This document shows positions 61,111 through 64,000 of a stretch of 64,000 nucleotides of DNA, piece after piece. This DNA comes from Carallia brachiata (lineage: Eukaryota > Streptophyta > Magnoliopsida > Malpighiales > Rhizophoraceae): positions 868,001 through 932,000 of the forward strand of contig JADCRB010000077.1 in assembly GCA_021464245.1 (NCBI GenBank), written 5' to 3'. The notes under the pieces were generated by a model. The model searched no databases. It saw only the letters and a program-made list of their open reading frames with translations, and had not been told where the DNA came from. Positions within the stretch are counted from its first letter, which is position 1. Each line of letters starts with the position of its first letter. Both the position numbers and the translations under genes were made by a program.

Positions 61111-62948
61111 TCAAAACAGTGAGTAAAGGGTGGCATCAATAACGACATTAAAAGTATGTTTAAGAAGGAAATGCGAGTTCACACCCCAAATTACTGAATT
61201 ATGAAAGTTAATAGGTCCTCTTGTGGCAAAACCCAATGCTCATTTGGGTCTAAGATTAAAGGGCAGTTGTCCAGCCCATATGGGATTCATATGCCAATAT
61301 CTCAATTCGCAACCCAAGTCCCATTTTAGCCCGGAAACTTTCCAGTCCCGCTAGGTCGAAGTTTCCCGCAGGAAAGTGGATAATTTTAGATTAAATTTTT
61401 ATGATAATCTTCTTCCCATATTATGCTGGAAATTATAACTTAACTGTACGGTAGATTATTGGCACCAGTAATATTGTTGATGTCACAACCAAACCATTAT
61501 TTCAATTCTAATGCAACATTTTTTATAAGATGAAACATAAGATACTCAGGTAGTTAATAACTTATTTTTTACCTTTATCTACGATATTTAAGTTTCAATC
61601 TTAAGAAAATATATGTAATTTATAAAAATAAAAGAGTTAAGCTTCTTAATTTGACCTTACATTTTCTTATGCTTTTTAGCTATTTTTGCCCACAACTGGA
61701 AAATTACAAAGATTTTCTCTTTAACAATAATTACAGAGAATTCATAGTAAGCAACAGAAGCATTGCGTCAGCTTAATTAATAGGGATTGATGATCTACGG
61801 CAAGCTAGCCTCTTATTTCTGGAAGGAAAATGGTACACTGACGTAGACAGAGTAGGCTCTTCCATGAAATGCTTATAAGTGAAGTATCATCACGTCGTTG
61901 GTCAATTTCAATGCTGAGTTCACATTATATTGTACTAACACGATTTCAAAGTTGACGTTACAATATATAATTTTTGAATGTATAGTTATAGCATGTAATT
62001 AAGCATGAGTAACAGTTATGATGATACTACACATTGATATTATGTGTAGTGTACGTGTGAGATATTTTAATTTAATTCATCTGTATTAATTTTTTTTTTT
62101 TGGATTTTAAATATCAATATTTGTTGAGGATAGGAAAGTTAGGTAGACAATGTGAAAGTAATACAGGTATTCATATATACATAATTATCAAGCCTGTTAC
62201 ACATTGTTATTAGGTGTAAATTAAATAAATTTTAGTTTTTTTTTTTTTTTAACTTTTGGTATGCATGCTATCAAAGACTTTGTGAAATTGAGTTATGAAA
62301 GATGTATCATTGTATTTGTGTCGTCACTCGTGTTTTTTTTTTTTTTTTTAAATAAGCTCACTGTAAGGAATACTCAAAGGGCTGAATTCGTACGAGGACA
62401 GTCCCATCAAAGGAAAGATAAACATGTTCCCACAATTAAGATCAGTTAGGGCAGAAAAGACCCACAAAGAAACCCTATTGGCTGTAAGAAATTATGAAAA
62501 GCAGAAGAGGCAAGTGAAAAAGAGGAAAAAGGCAACACAAATCATGGAGGGGACAGAAAGGACACTCCACCAAGGTCAAAGATTGATGCAGATTTCTTGT
62601 TTAAGTAGTTAATTAATTAATATACTACTAATCAGCAAAGGCTGAAAAAAAACAAAGGTCGTTGTACACATAATTATATGACATTTTTTGAGGCCATCTC
62701 TCTGTTACTTTCCCTTTGATCTTCTAAATCAAAGTATGATAACAACAACAACAATGATTAATTCTCTCTCTCTCTCTCTCCCCCTATTTAATTGCTTATT
62801 TGACTACACAAATCCTCACCCCCAAAGTGCAGGGAGTGGAAAACAGGGAGACAAAAGGGGCATAGACACAATTATATAACAACTATAATAATGGGCTTGG
62901 ATTTTTGGGCTAAAAAGTGGGATTTTTTGTGGGCAGGATCAGGAAACT
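61111..62948. other. Intergenic DNA, no gene seen
   Basis: AT-rich sequence between the REM segment and the FAF-like gene. T runs lie at about 62090-62101, 62237-62251 and 62332-62350, and a (TC)n tract at 62764-62781. The last few hundred bases are likely 3' UTR of the minus-strand gene. Confidence 0.5.
62764..62781. repeat. (TC)n microsatellite
   Basis: About nine TC units, downstream of the FAF-like gene. Confidence 0.85.
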
Positions 62949-64000
62949 TTAGGAGGTGGCAATGCAATGGGGCTCCAAGAACAGAAGAGACCTCCTAGGC
63001 TCCTTGCAACCCTTGAAGAAAGGAACCAAATAATCACCCTTGTTCCCTCTTAATACTAGCAATTCTTGTTGCTCATTTGCCACTAGATTTTTGGTCAGTA
63101 TAAGCTTATTGGTGTTTTTTGGGTTTTGGGCAATGGGAACATTATCAAGAACTGATGCTGGTACAGTTATGGCCTTGGGCTTCCAATAATACTCGTAAGC
63201 ATTAAGGGATGCTGCTGCTTTTCCTGTGGCTGCTGCCACTGTCGCTTTTGGCGGCGATGGTATCATCCGAGCCACTGGGGGCCGCGGTGGGAGTGACTGA
63301 GTAAGAGGGGTGATCGGGTTCACGACCACCTCTTCCTCTTCCTCCTCCTCCTCCTCCTCCTCCTCCTCGAATTTTTCCTGTTTTTTAAGGCTTTTAGGCC
63401 ATGTTGGGTTCCTGTTAGCTAATAACATGGACTTTTTCATCATTAGTGCCAACCTATGGAAGCTTGTAACCCCACTTGAAAGTTTTGGCGCTATTTCCAT
63501 CACAATCCTCAACTCATCTCCATCACCACAGCCGCCGCCGCTGCCGGCAGCTCCTCCTCCTCCATTGTCAACCTCCTCCTCCTTATTTTCCCCTGTTTCC
63601 TCCTCTTCCGCCTCCACCTCCTGTTCCTCCTCTCCATCAAGTTCTAACTCATCTTTAGAATTATCAAGTTCTAATTCAAATTGGTCGACCTCATTCTTCT
63701 CTTCCTCGCTTTCTTCATTCTCGGGACCTTTTTGTTCTTCCTGTGCTGATTTTTCTTCATTGGTATTATTGATGAAAGTGAGGACAAGGCGACCGTCCTG
63801 GCGCTGAGCTCGGAAGTTATTCTGTGAAGCAACAGAGACAGCTTCAAGAACCAGCCTTCCATTATCGCGCCGGGACCTCATGTGAACAGACGCCCCACCT
63901 TGGCTAGAAAGTGACGAAATTGGTGGAGGAAACGATTGTGGTGACGTTTTCTTGCTGCTAACTGCTGCTCCTGCTGCAAATTTGTACTTTGATACTGGCC
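62949..64000 (-). CDS. FANTASTIC FOUR (FAF)-like protein, 5' end outside the window
   Basis: An open frame runs from the window edge to TAA at 62949-62951 without interruption, about 350 residues visible. It opens with VSSKKTSPQSFPPPISSLS and SQGGASVHMRSRRDNGRLVL followed by FRAQRQDGRLVLTF, the conserved FAF domain. Then come long acidic stretches, including a Glu run encoded by a (TCC)n repeat at about 63328-63368, and a C terminus with YEYYWKPK and GDYLVPFFKGCKEPRR. FAF proteins are plant-specific; Arabidopsis FAF1-4 act on shoot-meristem size, and a related FAF-like protein is annotated as chloroplastic. The in-frame ATG at 63879-63881 lies inside the domain, so the true start is upstream, beyond 64000. 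The antisense Ser/Pro-rich ORF is a shadow. Confidence 0.9.
   Translation of the reverse strand, partial: PVSKYKFAAGAAVSSKKTSPQSFPPPISSLSSQGGASVHMRSRRDNGRLVLEAVSVASQNNFRAQRQDGRLVLTFINNTNEEKSAQEEQKGPENEESEEEKNEVDQFELELDNSKDELELDGEEEQEVEAEEEETGENKEEEVDNGGGGAAGSGGGCGDGDELRIVMEIAPKLSSGVTSFHRLALMMKKSMLLANRNPTWPKSLKKQEKFEEEEEEEEEEEEEVVVNPITPLTQSLPPRPPVARMIPSPPKATVAAATGKAAASLNAYEYYWKPKAITVPASVLDNVPIAQNPKNTNKLILTKNLVANEQQELLVLRGNKGDYLVPFFKGCKEPRRSLLFLEPHCIATS

Noticed and set aside
63310..63807. Plus-strand ORF rich in Ser and Pro
   Set aside because: Antisense shadow of the acidic, Glu-rich FAF-like coding region; its composition is explained by reading GAG/GAA codons backwards.

Overview
This is a stretch of flowering-plant nuclear DNA, most likely from a eudicot. 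The evidence is multi-exon genes with GT-AG introns, AT-rich intergenic DNA full of simple repeats, plant-only protein families, and plant transposon families. No bacterial, organellar or viral gene cluster is visible. I cannot name the species from the sequence.

Layout: (1) 1-690, the 3' part of a pentatricopeptide-repeat gene, plus strand, with two frame breaks. (2) 2412-7125, a complete 11-exon minus-strand gene for a POTRA-less Omp85 barrel of the chloroplast outer envelope (SP2/OEP39 type). (3) 7.5-24.3 kb, a gene-poor block made of a MITE-like element, a direct repeat near 11-12.5 kb, LTR retrotransposon scraps and a tandem duplication of about 3.35 kb whose second copy abuts the next gene. 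(4) 24671-38120, a 21-exon plus-strand gene for a Kelch-PP1 phosphatase of the BSL2/BSL3 type (brassinosteroid signalling), with a tRNA-derived SINE in intron 13 and a complete miniature LTR element in intron 14. (5) 39870-40531, a minus-strand single-exon LEA-2/NDR1-HIN1-like membrane protein with one frame break. (6) 42.65-61.1 kb, a duplicated segment carrying two REM/VRN1-like B3 genes: the first nearly intact, the second a clear pseudogene, with an exon relic of a third between them. The second copy has been entered by a solo LTR and by a 4,968 bp Mutator-like element (MULE) with 82 bp TIRs and a 9 bp target duplication; the first copy has a 642 bp insertion with its own 9 bp duplication. 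In two of these three cases the paralogous copy supplies a usable empty site. (7) 62949-64000, the 3' part of a minus-strand FANTASTIC FOUR-like gene running off the right edge.

The genes are unrelated neighbours, not a pathway. I found no convincing undescribed system. What deserves attention is (a) a recurrent pattern of single-base frame breaks in otherwise well conserved coding sequence (PPR, BSL exon 1, LEA-2, REM copy 1, MULE), often at short homopolymers, which may be assembly error rather than biology; (b) the duplicated upstream region of the BSL gene; (c) the set of datable insertions with matching target duplications; and (d) a short conserved reading frame of unknown nature kept in both copies of the REM segment.
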